NCBI GenBank assembly: GCA_024695465.1
Contig: JAILID010000025.1
Coordinates: 1-64,000, forward strand
DNA length: 64,000 nucleotides
Direction of reading: 5' to 3'
Source: Lachnospiraceae bacterium
Lineage (GTDB): Bacteria > Bacillota > Clostridia > Lachnospirales > Lachnospiraceae
A program made the position numbers and the translations under genes. Below are positions 44,135 through 53,772 of this stretch, one piece after another (the stretch's first letter is position 1; each line of letters begins with the position of its first letter). The notes under the pieces were generated by a model, which was not told where the DNA came from, did no database searches, and saw only the letters and a list, made by a program, of their open reading frames with translations.

Positions 44135-45000
44135 TGAAAAGCGCAAGAAATACCAAAACCATCATCTTAACGATCGTTGGCGTCCTGATTGCCGTTTACG
44201 TTCTTTTCCCCTTCTACCTGGTCGTCATGAACTCCTTCAAGAACCAGGCTTCCATCGTCGCGAGCCCTGTCAGCCTTGCCGGAGCGTCCCTGTCCCAGCT
44301 TATGAGCAACCTGGACAAAGTTATCAACAATTCCAACTTCCAGTTCTGGTACGCTTTCGGGACATCCGCCATCGTAACGATTATCTCCCTGGTTCTTCTG
44401 GCCCTCTTCGGAGGCATGGCCGCATGGGTTATCAGCCGCAACAACAAGAAGATGTGGGCGACCGTTATCTATATGATTTTCATCGCCTCCATGATCATAC
44501 CTTTCCAGGTTGTCATGCTGCCGCTGATCTCCACCTTCCGCGACGTAGGAAAATTCGTCGGGATCAGCATGCTCCAGTCCGTCCCCGGCATCGTTTTCGC
44601 CTACTGCGGATTCGGCGGAGCCATGACAGTCTTCATCCTGACCGGCTTCATCAAGGGCATCCCTTATGAACTGGAAGAGGCGGCGGCCATCGACGGCTGC
44701 TCCCCGGAAGGAACCTTCTTCCGCATCATCTTCCCGCTCCTCACCCCGGTCATCACCACCGTGACGATCCTGAACGGCATGTGGATCTGGAACGACTACC
44801 TCCTTCCCTCCCTGATGCTGGGACAGAACGGCAAGGTCAAGACTCTCCCGGTCGCGGTCCAGGCCTTTGTCGGCTCTTATGTCAAGCAATGGGACCTCAT
44901 CCTGACCGCGGCGCTTCTGGCAATCATCCCCATGATCATCATTTTCATCGTCGCCCAGAAGCAGATCATGAGCGGGATGGTCGAAGGCGCCATCAAGTAA
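44134..45000 (+). CDS. sugar ABC transporter permease, MalG type
   Basis: 288 residues, six helices; coupling loop ELEEAAAIDGCSPEGTFFRI followed by PLLTP. ATG overlaps the previous stop (TAATG). Partner of the MalF-type permease. Confidence 0.92.
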   Translation: MKSARNTKTIILTIVGVLIAVYVLFPFYLVVMNSFKNQASIVASPVSLAGASLSQLMSNLDKVINNSNFQFWYAFGTSAIVTIISLVLLALFGGMAAWVISRNNKKMWATVIYMIFIASMIIPFQVVMLPLISTFRDVGKFVGISMLQSVPGIVFAYCGFGGAMTVFILTGFIKGIPYELEEAAAIDGCSPEGTFFRIIFPLLTPVITTVTILNGMWIWNDYLLPSLMLGQNGKVKTLPVAVQAFVGSYVKQWDLILTAALLAIIPMIIIFIVAQKQIMSGMVEGAIK

Positions 45001-45025
45001 ACCATTCGAATCGCTGTCCACATCC

Positions 45026-45097
45026 GGCGGGAAATGACCTTTCCCGCCGTATAAGCGCAAGAGAGGAGCGGCATGCGCCGAATCCTCTCTTCTTTTA
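45026..45097 (+). terminator. two stem-loops after the sugar permeases
   Basis: First GGCGGGAAA/TTTCCCGCC (45026-45048). Second AAGAGAGGA (45059-45067) with TCCTCTCTT (45083-45091) followed by CTTTTATC, a better terminator. They separate the transporter from the YesL-like gene. Confidence 0.65.
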
Positions 45098-45114
45098 TCA
45101 CATAGGAAAAAACC

Positions 45115-45741
45115 ATGAATACTCTATTCGATCCTGACGGCTTTCTCATGCAGGGCTTACGGCAGATCAGCAGCCTGCTCCTTTTAAACCTCCTGACGCT
45201 CCTCTTTTGCCTCCCCCTGATAAGCTCCGGGGCGGCCCTTGCCGCCATGCACTACGTAATCTACGACATGCAGGAAGGCCGGGAAGGCTATATAGGAAGA
45301 ACCCTCCTGACCCGCTTTAAAGCCGATTTGAAAAAGGGAACGATCTTAACGCTCCTCTTCGCCGCGGCCGGCATCTTCCTTTACATCGACTACCAGGCCG
45401 CCTCCGGAGAGAACGCCCTGCTTCCCCCTTTCTTCAAAATCCCGGCAATAGCTCTCGGCATCCTCCTTTTCGCCGTCTTTCTCTACGCCATCCCGCTGGA
45501 AGCCAAATTCGAAAACACGGTATCCGCGACGCTCAAAAACGCCGCGATCTTAGCTGCAGCCTATCTTCCCCGCACGATCGGGATGATGGCCATCGACGCG
45601 GTTTTCATTTTCCTCGTGACCCAGGTCTCGCGGCTCCTCCCGCTCGCCTTCTTTTTCGGCCTCTCCCTTCCTGCCTTCCTCCGCTCCTTCCTCTACTACC
45701 CGCTGCTGAAGAAGATGGCGGATCCGCGGAAAGAAGAATAA
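45115..45741 (+). CDS. YesL-like (DUF624) membrane protein
   Basis: 208 residues with about five membrane helices; the opening FDPDGFLMQGLRQISSLLLL, LPLISSGAALAAMHYVI and the C-terminal arginine-rich end fit YesL/DUF624 proteins, which often accompany sugar ABC transporters. The function is unknown. Confidence 0.8.
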   Translation: MNTLFDPDGFLMQGLRQISSLLLLNLLTLLFCLPLISSGAALAAMHYVIYDMQEGREGYIGRTLLTRFKADLKKGTILTLLFAAAGIFLYIDYQAASGENALLPPFFKIPAIALGILLFAVFLYAIPLEAKFENTVSATLKNAAILAAAYLPRTIGMMAIDAVFIFLVTQVSRLLPLAFFFGLSLPAFLRSFLYYPLLKKMADPRKEE

Positions 45742-45870
45742 TCCATCCGACAAGGCCCGCCGGATCGCTCCGCGCGCCGAAAGAAACATACTTTTATGCC
45801 GATTTGAACACACTTTGTTCTTTTTTTTGCTTTATCCTGTGAGCATCTCAAGCGAAAGGAGCAATAAAAA

Positions 45871-47283
45871 ATGAAAAGAAAGCTCATCCCCACCGCATCC
45901 GCCATTCTCCTGGGAACCTCCCTCATATTCAGCGCGTGCGGCTCATCCTCCATAGAAAAGGCCACCGTAGACGACACATCCATGAATACAGAGGCTTCCT
46001 CTGAAGCCCAGGCCGGCGAGAGCGCGTCCGGAGGCGTCGTCTTCGAGGAAGAAAGTTCCGAAAACACAGTTTTCGGCCAGGCTGAAGGCGAAATCGCGGA
46101 AAGCGCCGCGGATTCCGGCGTCCAGGAAACCGCCTCCGGCTCTTCTTCCGAAAGCAGCTCCGCATCCCAGAGCGATCTCTTCACCAACCGGGACCTTACA
46201 CAGGAAGCAGACCTCAGCGAAGCCCAGAATATCAGCCTTTCCGACGGGCAGGACGTTGAGATCAGCGCCGAAGGAGTCTACGTCCTCAGCGGAACGGCTT
46301 CTGACTGCACGGTCAGGGTAAACGCGGCGTCCGACGCCAAAGTCCAGCTCGTTCTCGACGGCGTTTCCATTGAGAACACGGACTCCCCGGCCATCTACGT
46401 AATCGCTGCCGACAAGGTTTTCGTCACGACGGCGGAAGGCTACGACAACAGCCTTACCGTTACAGGCAGCTTCGCGGCAGACGGAGACACGAATACGGAC
46501 GCCGTAATCTTCGCCAAGGACGACCTGGTATTAAACGGTCTCGGAACGCTTACGATCACTTCCTCTGACAACGGCATCTCGGCCAAGGACGACCTCAAGG
46601 TCACGGGCGGAAGCTATGTAATCAACGCTTCCGGCAAGGGCGTCGAAGTCAATGATTCCATCTCGATCTGCGGCGGCAGCTTCACGATCGACGCGGAGGG
46701 CGACGGGATCCACTGTGAAAACGACGACGACCTCACATTAGGCTCCATCTATATCTCCGACGGCAGCTTCACCATTGACTCCGGCTCCGACGCCATCCAG
46801 GCGACGACCACCCTTACGATCGACGGGGGCAGCTTCGACTTAAGCGCCCAGGAAGGCCTTGAATCGACCAGAATCACGATCAACGGCGGAACGATCTCCA
46901 TCGAGGCTTCGGATGACGGCATGAACGCATCCGCCAAATCAAGCTATGAAGACATTCTCATCGAATTCTACGGCGGCGACACCAGCATCGTGATGGGCAG
47001 CGGCGATACCGACGCTGTCGACTCCAACGGAGCCATCTACGTCTATGACGGAACCATCACCATCAGTGCCAACTCCGCTTTCGACTACCAGACGGAAGGC
47101 GCGATCTACGGCGGCACCGTCACCGTCAACGGCGAAGTCATCACGGAGATGACCAACCAGATGATGGGACCCGGCGGCATGGGCGGCGGAGCCATGGGAC
47201 CCGGCGCTATAGGCGGCGGAGCCATGGACGGCGGAAGCACAGGCGGCTTCGGCGGTCACGGCGGCCCCGGCGGCAAAAGATAA
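45871..47283 (+). CDS. carbohydrate-binding lipoprotein of the Cthe_2159 type
   Basis: 470 residues. Lipobox IFSAC, a long Ser/Ala/Glu linker (to about residue 110) and a repetitive beta-strand body (about 115-425). Recurring short units such as DDLKVTGGSYVINASGKGVE, and NGGTISIEASDDGMNASAKS, resemble the parallel beta-helix of Cthe_2159, a clostridial pectin/polygalacturonate and cellulose binder. The C-terminal 40 residues are Gly/Met-rich, GGMGGGAMGPG. Same domain family is commonly found near VTC/DUF4956 genes, which in this window lie 35 kb away. Confidence 0.78.
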   Translation: MKRKLIPTASAILLGTSLIFSACGSSSIEKATVDDTSMNTEASSEAQAGESASGGVVFEEESSENTVFGQAEGEIAESAADSGVQETASGSSSESSSASQSDLFTNRDLTQEADLSEAQNISLSDGQDVEISAEGVYVLSGTASDCTVRVNAASDAKVQLVLDGVSIENTDSPAIYVIAADKVFVTTAEGYDNSLTVTGSFAADGDTNTDAVIFAKDDLVLNGLGTLTITSSDNGISAKDDLKVTGGSYVINASGKGVEVNDSISICGGSFTIDAEGDGIHCENDDDLTLGSIYISDGSFTIDSGSDAIQATTTLTIDGGSFDLSAQEGLESTRITINGGTISIEASDDGMNASAKSSYEDILIEFYGGDTSIVMGSGDTDAVDSNGAIYVYDGTITISANSAFDYQTEGAIYGGTVTVNGEVITEMTNQMMGPGGMGGGAMGPGAIGGGAMDGGSTGGFGGHGGPGGKR

Positions 47284-47295
47284 GCTATTGTTTTT

Positions 47296-47332
47296 AAAAA
47301 AAGGGACATGCGCGCGGCATGTCCCTTTTTTA
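47296..47332. terminator. bidirectional terminator
   Basis: A/T-flanked GGGACATGC/GCATGTCCC stem between the converging Cthe_2159-type gene and the peptidase gene. Confidence 0.85.
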
Positions 47333-47335
47333 AGT

Positions 47336-48469
47336 TCATTCTAACTTTTCAAAATGCTGGTAATCCAGCGGATTGCTCCATTCACCGCCCCAGCTGAACC
47401 CATACTTCGTGAAAACCTTGTAGGCCAGATCCGCCTGGGTGATCACGTGCGGGGTATAGGCTGTCCGGTCGGTTATGTAGGGGGCCGCATTCTCATGATA
47501 GTACTCATAGCTCCCGTCTTCCCGGATAAGGATAAAAGGATTTTCCCTGGGATTGATATCGATGGCCCGCCCGAAAGCGTGGTTGGAGAGGTTTTCGGCG
47601 TTCGTCGCCCTCCGGTAATTAAAGCAGCTGGTGTTGTCCTCCTCAATGGACGCCTCATCCGACTCCACCCCGTCCCCGGTCCAGTAATTATCGATCAGAT
47701 ACATGGAGCAGATCTGATAACGCTTTTGAAAGAGTTCATAGAAGATCGCAATGACATCCTCCGCAATCGCCCGGTTGACAATCATCTCGCCCATCTGGAT
47801 CTCCGCATCGAAATTATAATGAAGCATTTTAAGGTAGAGAAGATCACTTAGCGCAATGTCTTCATTTTCCCGATAAGACTTCCCGATGATCCTCTTGTAG
47901 ACCTCATCTCCAAGCTCGATCTCATAGGCCCTGAAATACTGATCGGTCTTCTCCCAATTAATCCGGGCCGGAGAGACGATCGTACCTGCCGGAACCTCCC
48001 GGATATCCCATTCCGCTACGGGTTCCGGAACGGATGCAAGGCTGTCTCTCGCCGCCGCCATCGCGGCGGAGACGGCGTCGTTTCCCGTTGAATCGAAAGA
48101 CGCCTCTTCGGATTCCCCATTAGAAGAAACCGACTCGATCCGATAGTTTACTTCCTGATTCTGCCTGTCCGCAAGAGCCGCGACAAAATACAGAGACCTG
48201 ACAAACAAAACGACCCATAATACGGCCGCCAAAGGCACGAGGATGGAAAACTTAAGCTTAACCTTCTTTTTCCAGAAACAGCGCATCCCCAGGAAAGCCC
48301 CGATTCCGCCGCCCAGAAACGCCAGCGCCAGAAGCACGCCTTCCGAAACGCGATTGCCATTCCTCCGTTGGGAAGGGTAAGGGTTATGGCTGTAGAGGAA
48401 AAAAGCGGCAAAGTTAATCACTATAAAACACAGACATATCGCGAAATAAAGATAGCTTATCTTGGTCAT
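47336..48469 (-). CDS. DUF1294 and M15 D,D-carboxypeptidase fusion
   Basis: 377 residues. The N-terminal part is a DUF1294-like membrane module with helices at about 5-25, 44-62 and 74-96 and the family stretch LLALAFLGGGIGAFLGMRCF. After a linker comes an M15 VanY-type peptidase: SNHAFGRAIDIN supplies zinc ligands H297 and D304, and WGGEWSNPLDYQHFE supplies H372. It should trim peptidoglycan stem peptides while held in the membrane. The ATG overlaps the GH3 stop by four bases (ATGA). Confidence 0.85.
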   Translation of the reverse strand: MTKISYLYFAICLCFIVINFAAFFLYSHNPYPSQRRNGNRVSEGVLLALAFLGGGIGAFLGMRCFWKKKVKLKFSILVPLAAVLWVVLFVRSLYFVAALADRQNQEVNYRIESVSSNGESEEASFDSTGNDAVSAAMAAARDSLASVPEPVAEWDIREVPAGTIVSPARINWEKTDQYFRAYEIELGDEVYKRIIGKSYRENEDIALSDLLYLKMLHYNFDAEIQMGEMIVNRAIAEDVIAIFYELFQKRYQICSMYLIDNYWTGDGVESDEASIEEDNTSCFNYRRATNAENLSNHAFGRAIDINPRENPFILIREDGSYEYYHENAAPYITDRTAYTPHVITQADLAYKVFTKYGFSWGGEWSNPLDYQHFEKLE

Positions 48470-50904
48470 TCCCCTCCTCTGCGCCGTCTTTTCTTATCGA
48501 GGCGGATCAGCTTCATCAATCTCGACGCGTTGATTAAAAGCTGCCTGCGTTCGACTTCCCCTGAGCGCAAAGCGCCAAGAAGCTCTTCGTAATCAGCCTT
48601 GCTGCCCGGCATAAAAAGATCGCTCCCGGAAGCTGCCGCCCGATGAGGCTTCGGAGCCGGATAGGGAGGATTGACGCCGTCTTCCATTCCGCTGACGACC
48701 CAGTCAGTCATAACGATCCCCTGAAAGCCGAACTCCGCCCGGAGAATATCCGCAATAAGCCCCCTGTGCTCGGAAGTATGAACGCCGTTTAAAAGGTTGT
48801 AGGAAGTCATAACCGCCTGGGGCCTTGCAAGGCGTACGGCGATTCCAAAGCCCTTAAGATAGATTTCCCGCATCGCCCGCTCGCTCACCTGGCTGTTGTT
48901 GTAATATCGGTTTTTTTCCTGATTGTTCGCCGCGTAATGCTTGAGCGTCGTCCCGCAGCCCGGATGGCTCTGAACCCCCCGCGTGATCGCCGCGGCAAAG
49001 TACCCGGAGATAAGCGGATCTTCCGAAAAATACTCAAAATTCCGGCCGCAAAGAATCGAGCGGTGGATGTTGAGGGCCGGAGCCAGCCAGAGCTGCACTC
49101 CGAAACGCTCCATCTCCTCCCCCACGAGGTCTCCCAGCGCTTCCGCGAGAGTCGTGTTCATGCTCTGGGCGATTGCGGTCCCGATCGGAATCGCAGAGGC
49201 GTACTGTTCCCGGATCTTTACCCCCCGTCCGGGCTTTGGAGACAGGCGGTCAAGAAGGAGCGCAAGAGGCCGGGGCATCAGTTCCCGCACGCTCTCCGGC
49301 AGGGTTGAACCGACTGCGTGCGTCCCCTTTGCATCCCTATAGTACTCCCCGGCCAGCCGAAGGCCTGCTGGCCCGTCCGCCATGACCAGCGTCGGAATCT
49401 TCCGCCGGCCCAGGCTTGACGTCTCGCCGGCCGCCCCGGCCACAGACAGGGAAGAATTCCCGATCAGGCTCGATACTCCGCCGGACGCAAAAGCGCCCAG
49501 ACCAAAAAGCGCCAGCTCCTCGTCGGAAAGGGCCTCCGCCGCCGGCTCGATCTCCTCCGGCGTATCGTAACGAAACTCCCTGCTCACTACTGCCTCCGGA
49601 TCCAGCTTAAGGACCGGCAGGCTGCCTGGCAGGGGGCGCGGCGCCTTCTCGAATCGGCAATCCTCAAAATCAGGCCTGCCGAGAACATTTTTCGCCTTGC
49701 TTACAATGATCTCCCGGGAAATGAAAATCTCGCCGACCGCCTCCGTATCCTCGCTGGAAAGACCCGGCCTGAGGATGTAGGAACCGGCCTCCAGGATCCA
49801 GGACTCCCTCTCCGCGTCGTAGGAAGCAATGTCCGCCATGGAAAAAGACAGGTAGAGATCCACTCCCTCACCGGGCGAGAGCTCTTTGGTTTTCGCAAAG
49901 GAAACCAGGGAGATAAACGGCTGATCCAGCTTTCCCTCCGGGATGGAGACATAGAGCTGGACCGCTTCCTTCCCCGCCCGCTTACCGGTATTCGTCACTC
50001 TTACCCGGACCGTCACCCGCATTCCGTCAAGCAGGATCTGCTCGGTTTTAACGGAAAAATCCGTATAGGTGAGGCCGTGCCCGAAAGGAAACAGCGCCTT
50101 CTTCCCAACCGTGGTGAAATAGCGGTAGCCGACGTAGATTCCCTCGCGGTATCGGGTTTCATTTTCCTCACCGAAGCTTCCCACATCCGGATAATCTCCA
50201 TAAGCCGCCCAGGTCGTCGTCAGCTTTCCGCAAGGAGCGCTCTTCCCCAGCAGGATATCCGCGAGAATGTGTCCGGTCTCCGTCCCCAGCTGGCCCAGCA
50301 GCAGGATATTCTCTACCGCGAGCACGGGGGCAAGATCCACCGGCCCCCCGACGTTCAGGACCAGCATAAACTTCTTGTACTTTTCCCGGGCCTTCATGAT
50401 ATCCCGGACCTCGGCGTCCGTGAGGCGCACATCCCCCTTCCCGGGCTTCCGATCCGCTCCTTCGCCGGAACGGCGGGCCAGCACGTAGACGCAGACGTCC
50501 CCCTCGCCGGTCAGGGGCAGAGCATAATCGAATTCCGACATGGTCTTCCCCATCCCGTAAAGAATCGGATTTTTATGCCGCTTTTTCGCCTCCGCCCGGA
50601 TGTCTGCCAGAAATTTCTTCCGGGTCCGGGCAAAGAAAGCCTCATAGCCTTCCAGCCACTCCTCTGTCGTGATCGTAAATCCGGCCTCCTTAAGGCCCTG
50701 CTCCGCCGTCACGAAGAAGCGGGAGTTGACCTCGCCGGAGCCGCTGCCGCCCTTTACGGTAGCCCTGGCCCCGTTTCCGTAGAGCGCGAGCTTTCCCGCG
50801 GAATCGAGGGGAAAATCTCCATTGGACTTCAGGAGAACGGCGCATTCCGCTCCCAGTTCCCGTATCAGCGCGTTATGGCGGTTTTCATACTCGTACAGAT
50901 TCAA
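48466..50904 (-). CDS. GH3 beta-glucosidase with swapped domain order
   Basis: 812 residues, no signal peptide. The usual C-terminal GH3 domain comes first (about 15-230, with LLKSNGDFPLDSAGKLALYG and the GGSGSGEV loop), then a fibronectin-like domain (about 280-375), and the TIM-barrel N-domain last (about 470-800). The nucleophile is D734 in GFQGIVMTDW. This inverted order is known in some rumen and gut Bacillota glucosidases. TTG start at 50902-50904, preceded by GGGGGT. Coupled by a 4-base overlap to the peptidase gene. Probably cleaves cellobiose-like or other beta-glucosides in the cytosol. Confidence 0.9.
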   Translation of the reverse strand: MNLYEYENRHNALIRELGAECAVLLKSNGDFPLDSAGKLALYGNGARATVKGGSGSGEVNSRFFVTAEQGLKEAGFTITTEEWLEGYEAFFARTRKKFLADIRAEAKKRHKNPILYGMGKTMSEFDYALPLTGEGDVCVYVLARRSGEGADRKPGKGDVRLTDAEVRDIMKAREKYKKFMLVLNVGGPVDLAPVLAVENILLLGQLGTETGHILADILLGKSAPCGKLTTTWAAYGDYPDVGSFGEENETRYREGIYVGYRYFTTVGKKALFPFGHGLTYTDFSVKTEQILLDGMRVTVRVRVTNTGKRAGKEAVQLYVSIPEGKLDQPFISLVSFAKTKELSPGEGVDLYLSFSMADIASYDAERESWILEAGSYILRPGLSSEDTEAVGEIFISREIIVSKAKNVLGRPDFEDCRFEKAPRPLPGSLPVLKLDPEAVVSREFRYDTPEEIEPAAEALSDEELALFGLGAFASGGVSSLIGNSSLSVAGAAGETSSLGRRKIPTLVMADGPAGLRLAGEYYRDAKGTHAVGSTLPESVRELMPRPLALLLDRLSPKPGRGVKIREQYASAIPIGTAIAQSMNTTLAEALGDLVGEEMERFGVQLWLAPALNIHRSILCGRNFEYFSEDPLISGYFAAAITRGVQSHPGCGTTLKHYAANNQEKNRYYNNSQVSERAMREIYLKGFGIAVRLARPQAVMTSYNLLNGVHTSEHRGLIADILRAEFGFQGIVMTDWVVSGMEDGVNPPYPAPKPHRAAASGSDLFMPGSKADYEELLGALRSGEVERRQLLINASRLMKLIRLDKKRRRRGGE

Positions 50905-50933
50905 TTTTATACCCCCTTGTCCTTTCAGGATAC

Positions 50934-50962
50934 ATTTTATATAAGGAAAGACTTAAATGCAA
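50934..50962 (-). promoter_or_regulatory. promoter of the GH3 operon
   Basis: TTGCAT (50957-50962), 17 bases, TAAAAT (50934-50939) on the minus strand, about 25-30 bases before the TTG start. Confidence 0.55.
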
Positions 50963-51060
50963 CAAAAAATCAAAATCTTTTCAGAACTTCGCCCGGCGCT
51001 CCCGCGCCGCTGCAAATATTCGCAATCCGGGCTGTCGCCCTACTTGCTCATATTTGTTAG

Positions 51061-51120
51061 CTTGTCTGGTGCGGGAACGCCTTGGCATGCAAGCATGCCC
51101 GGCGTTCCCGCACCGACAAG
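51061..51120. repeat. 60-base near-perfect palindrome
   Basis: Arms CTTGTC/GACAAG and GGTGCGGGAACGCC/GGCGTTCCCGCACC (51068-51081 with 51101-51114) enclose an inner GGCATGC-AA-GCATGCC. It sits between the divergent GH3 and amino acid ABC promoters. It could form a cruciform or very stable RNA; its shape recalls hairpin 1 of the element at 16112-16297, though the bases differ. Confidence 0.75.
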
Positions 51121-51134
51121 CATTATCAGATACC

Positions 51135-51163
51135 TTGACAAATACGGCAACTCCAATTATACT
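51135..51163 (+). promoter_or_regulatory. near-consensus promoter of the amino acid ABC operon
   Basis: TTGACA (51135-51140), 17 bases, TATACT (51158-51163). Confidence 0.75.
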
Positions 51164-51241
51164 TAAAACGTTGTTTATTCTTAAGAATAGACAGATTACC
51201 AGTTATCCTGCTTCAAGCAGGAGCAAAAGGAGGAATGCATT

Positions 51242-52111
51242 ATGAAAAAGAGTCTTGCTTTACTGATCGCGCTGGGCATGATGGCTTCTATGTCTGCCTG
51301 CGGCTCCGGAGAAACAGCTTCGACAGCTTCATCCGCTGCTGAATCCGCCGTATCGGAAGTATCCGCCGCCGAATCTGCGGTATCGGAAGCGTCCGCTGCC
51401 GAATCCGCAGCCGGCGAAGAGACCGCAGAGCTTGCCACCGTCAACGCCGGCAAGCTGACCATGAGCACCAACGCGGCTTTCCCGCCCTATGAGATGACTA
51501 CCGACAGCGGCGACTTCGAGGGCATCGACGTCGAGATCGCAGGCGCCATCGCCGAAAAGCTCGGCCTTGAGCTCCAGGTGGACGACATGGACTTTGACGC
51601 CGCGCTCCTTGCGGCCCAGCAGGGCAAGAGCGACATCGTCATGGCCGGCGTCTCCGTCACCGAAGAGAGACAGAAAGTCATGGAGTTCTCGACTTCCTAC
51701 GCCACCGGCGTCCAGGTCGTCATCGTCAAGGAAGGCTCTGAGATCGCTTCCGTAGACGACCTTGAGGGCAAGATGATCGGCACCCAGCGCGGCACCACCG
51801 GCAGCATTTACTGCTCCGACGATTACGGCGATGAGAACATCACCATGTACGACAACGGCCTTACGGCTGTCCAGGCCCTGAACAACGGCCAGGTCGACTG
51901 CGTCGTCATCGACAGCGAGCCGGCAAAGAAGTTCGTCGAAGCCAATCCGGGCCTTGTGATCCTTGATACCGAGTACGTCTCCGAAGACTACGCCATCGGC
52001 ATGGCCAAAGGCAATACCGCGCTCCTTGACGCGGTCAACGCGGCCATCGAAGAGCTTCAGGCGGACGGCACCATCGACGGGATCATCGCGAAATACATCA
52101 ACGCCGAATAA
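51242..52111 (+). CDS. polar amino acid-binding lipoprotein of an ABC transporter
   Basis: 289 residues. Lipobox MSAC, then a linker containing near-identical ten-residue repeats (SAAESAVSEV, SAAESAVSEA). The mature type-3 solute-binding fold starts GKLTMSTNAAFPPYEMTT and has FEGIDVEIAGAIAEKLGLEL and MIGTQRGTTGSIY, typical of glutamine/arginine/cystine binders. First gene of the rightward operon. Preceded by AAGGAGG and a small hairpin TCCTGCTT-CAAGCAGGA. Confidence 0.92.
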   Translation: MKKSLALLIALGMMASMSACGSGETASTASSAAESAVSEVSAAESAVSEASAAESAAGEETAELATVNAGKLTMSTNAAFPPYEMTTDSGDFEGIDVEIAGAIAEKLGLELQVDDMDFDAALLAAQQGKSDIVMAGVSVTEERQKVMEFSTSYATGVQVVIVKEGSEIASVDDLEGKMIGTQRGTTGSIYCSDDYGDENITMYDNGLTAVQALNNGQVDCVVIDSEPAKKFVEANPGLVILDTEYVSEDYAIGMAKGNTALLDAVNAAIEELQADGTIDGIIAKYINAE

Positions 52112-52126
52112 AGACTGGTTTGCAGG

Positions 52127-52150
52127 GGATACGGCCGGAAAGCCGTATCC
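52127..52150 (+). terminator. intercistronic stem-loop after the amino acid-binding protein
   Basis: GGATACGGC/GCCGTATCC with a six-base loop, followed by TCTTTT; between binding protein and permease. Confidence 0.7.
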
Positions 52151-52180
52151 TCTTTTAAATAAGACGAAAGGAACAAGCTT

Positions 52181-52945
52181 ATGGCGGAAACGTATGAAGC
52201 CCTCTCCGAGCTGGCGGTCAGCGGCGGGGATCTGACATTTTTTCAAAACTTCTTCGTGAAGTTCTACCAGGCATTTATCTACAACGACCGCTACCTGCGC
52301 TATCTCGAAGGCGTCGGCACGACCATCCTGGTCACGGCCATGGCCCTCATCCTGGGCATCCTGCTCGGCTCGATCGTCGCGCTCGTCCGCACGGCCCACG
52401 ACCAGCAGAAATCCAGGAAGAACCTGCTGCTGGGGGTCCTGAATTTCATTTTCAGAGTCTATGTCACGATCATCCGCGGCACCCCGATGATGGTCCAGCT
52501 GCTCATCATGGGCATGGTCGTCTTCTCGTCAAGCCGGAACTTCACCATGGTCGGCACGCTGACCCTGGGCATCAACTCCGGGGCCTACGTCTCGGAAATC
52601 ATCCGGGGCGGCCTCATGGCGGTGGATTCCGGCCAGATGGAAGCCGGAAGAAGCCTCGGCCTCAACTATATCACCACGATGCTCCGCATCATCATCCCGC
52701 AGGCGATCAAGGCGGTCCTTCCGGCTCTGGGAAATGAATTCATCATCCTCCTGAAGGACACCTCGCTCATCACGGTCATCGGCGGCAAGGAGCTGCTCTA
52801 CGCCGCCCAGGGCATCATGAACCGCACTTACGAAGCCATGTTCCCGCTGCTCGGGACCGCGGTCATCTACCTCATCCTGGTTATGATCTTCACCTGGCTT
52901 CTGGGTATCTTTGAGAGGAGGCTGAGACAAAGTGATCGACGTTAA
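52181..52945 (+). CDS. polar amino acid ABC transporter permease
   Basis: 254 residues, about five helices. The ATPase-contact loop reads [33 protein letters not shown] is a family hallmark. AAAGGAA precedes the ATG. Confidence 0.92.
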   Translation: MAETYEALSELAVSGGDLTFFQNFFVKFYQAFIYNDRYLRYLEGVGTTILVTAMALILGILLGSIVALVRTAHDQQKSRKNLLLGVLNFIFRVYVTIIRGTPMMVQLLIMGMVVFSSSRNFTMVGTLTLGINSGAYVSEIIRGGLMAVDSGQMEAGRSLGLNYITTMLRIIIPQAIKAVLPALGNEFIILLKDTSLITVIGGKELLYAAQGIMNRTYEAMFPLLGTAVIYLILVMIFTWLLGIFERRLRQSDRR

Positions 52946-53663
52946 GAATCTGGAGATTAGCTTCAAAAACAGCGACGGGGTCAACAAGGTCCTGGACGGA
53001 ATCGACCTTCACGTAAACAAGGGCGACGTGCTCGTCCTGGTCGGTCCGTCCGGCTGCGGCAAATCGACATTCCTGCGCTGCCTTACCCGGCTCGAGGAGC
53101 CGACCGGCGGTGAGGTCCGCCTTGACGGCGAGCTGGTCACCGACAGGAAGATCGACCAGATCCGCTCCCGGATGGGCATGGTCTTCCAGCATTTCAACCT
53201 CTTTCCGCACATGACCGTCAAGCAGAACATCACGCTGGCGCCGGTCCTTCTGCACAAGATGAATCAGAAGGAGGCGGATGAGAAAGCCATGGACCTTCTG
53301 AACCGCATCGGCCTGGCCGACAAGGCCAACGAATACCCGAACATGCTCTCCGGCGGCCAGAAACAGCGGATCGCGATCGTCCGGGCTCTCGCGATGGATC
53401 CCGAAGTCCTGCTCTTCGACGAGCCCACCAGCGCGCTGGACCCGGAGATGGTCGGCGAGGTGCTCGAGCTGATGAAGAAGCTGGCGAAGATGGGCATGAC
53501 GATGATCGTTGTCACCCACGAGATGGGCTTCGCGAAGGAAGTGGCGAGCCGGGTCATCTTCATCGACAAGGGCAAGATCCGGGAGGACAAACCGCCCAAA
53601 GAGTTCTTCGCCAATCCGGAGAACCCGCGTCTCCGGGACTTTTTGTCCAAGGTTCTGGTGTGA
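52932..53663 (+). CDS. polar amino acid ABC transporter ATPase
   Basis: 243 residues with Walker [10 protein letters not shown], signature [15 protein letters not shown] and Walker [14 protein letters not shown]. The GTG start at 52932 overlaps the permease end by 14 bases and follows GAGGAGG. GlnQ/ArtP family. Confidence 0.94.
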   Translation: MIDVKNLEISFKNSDGVNKVLDGIDLHVNKGDVLVLVGPSGCGKSTFLRCLTRLEEPTGGEVRLDGELVTDRKIDQIRSRMGMVFQHFNLFPHMTVKQNITLAPVLLHKMNQKEADEKAMDLLNRIGLADKANEYPNMLSGGQKQRIAIVRALAMDPEVLLFDEPTSALDPEMVGEVLELMKKLAKMGMTMIVVTHEMGFAKEVASRVIFIDKGKIREDKPPKEFFANPENPRLRDFLSKVLV

Positions 53664-53708
53664 GCTTTCCATAGAAAAATCCAGTAGAAAATATCCAACA
53701 GGAAAAAG

Positions 53709-53742
53709 GAAAACCGGCAGTATAAACTGCCGGTTTTCTTTA
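53709..53742. terminator. bidirectional terminator
   Basis: AAACCGGCAG (53711-53720) with CTGCCGGTTT (53727-53736), flanked by A and T runs, between the ABC operon and the convergent giant gene. Confidence 0.85.
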
Positions 53743-53772
53743 TATATCTGATTCTGTTCATGCAGCCTTCAC

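Noticed and set aside
51164..51241. T-box or amino acid riboswitch before the amino acid ABC operon
   Set aside because: The leader is under 80 bases and has only one small hairpin; no T-box sequence or aptamer core is visible.
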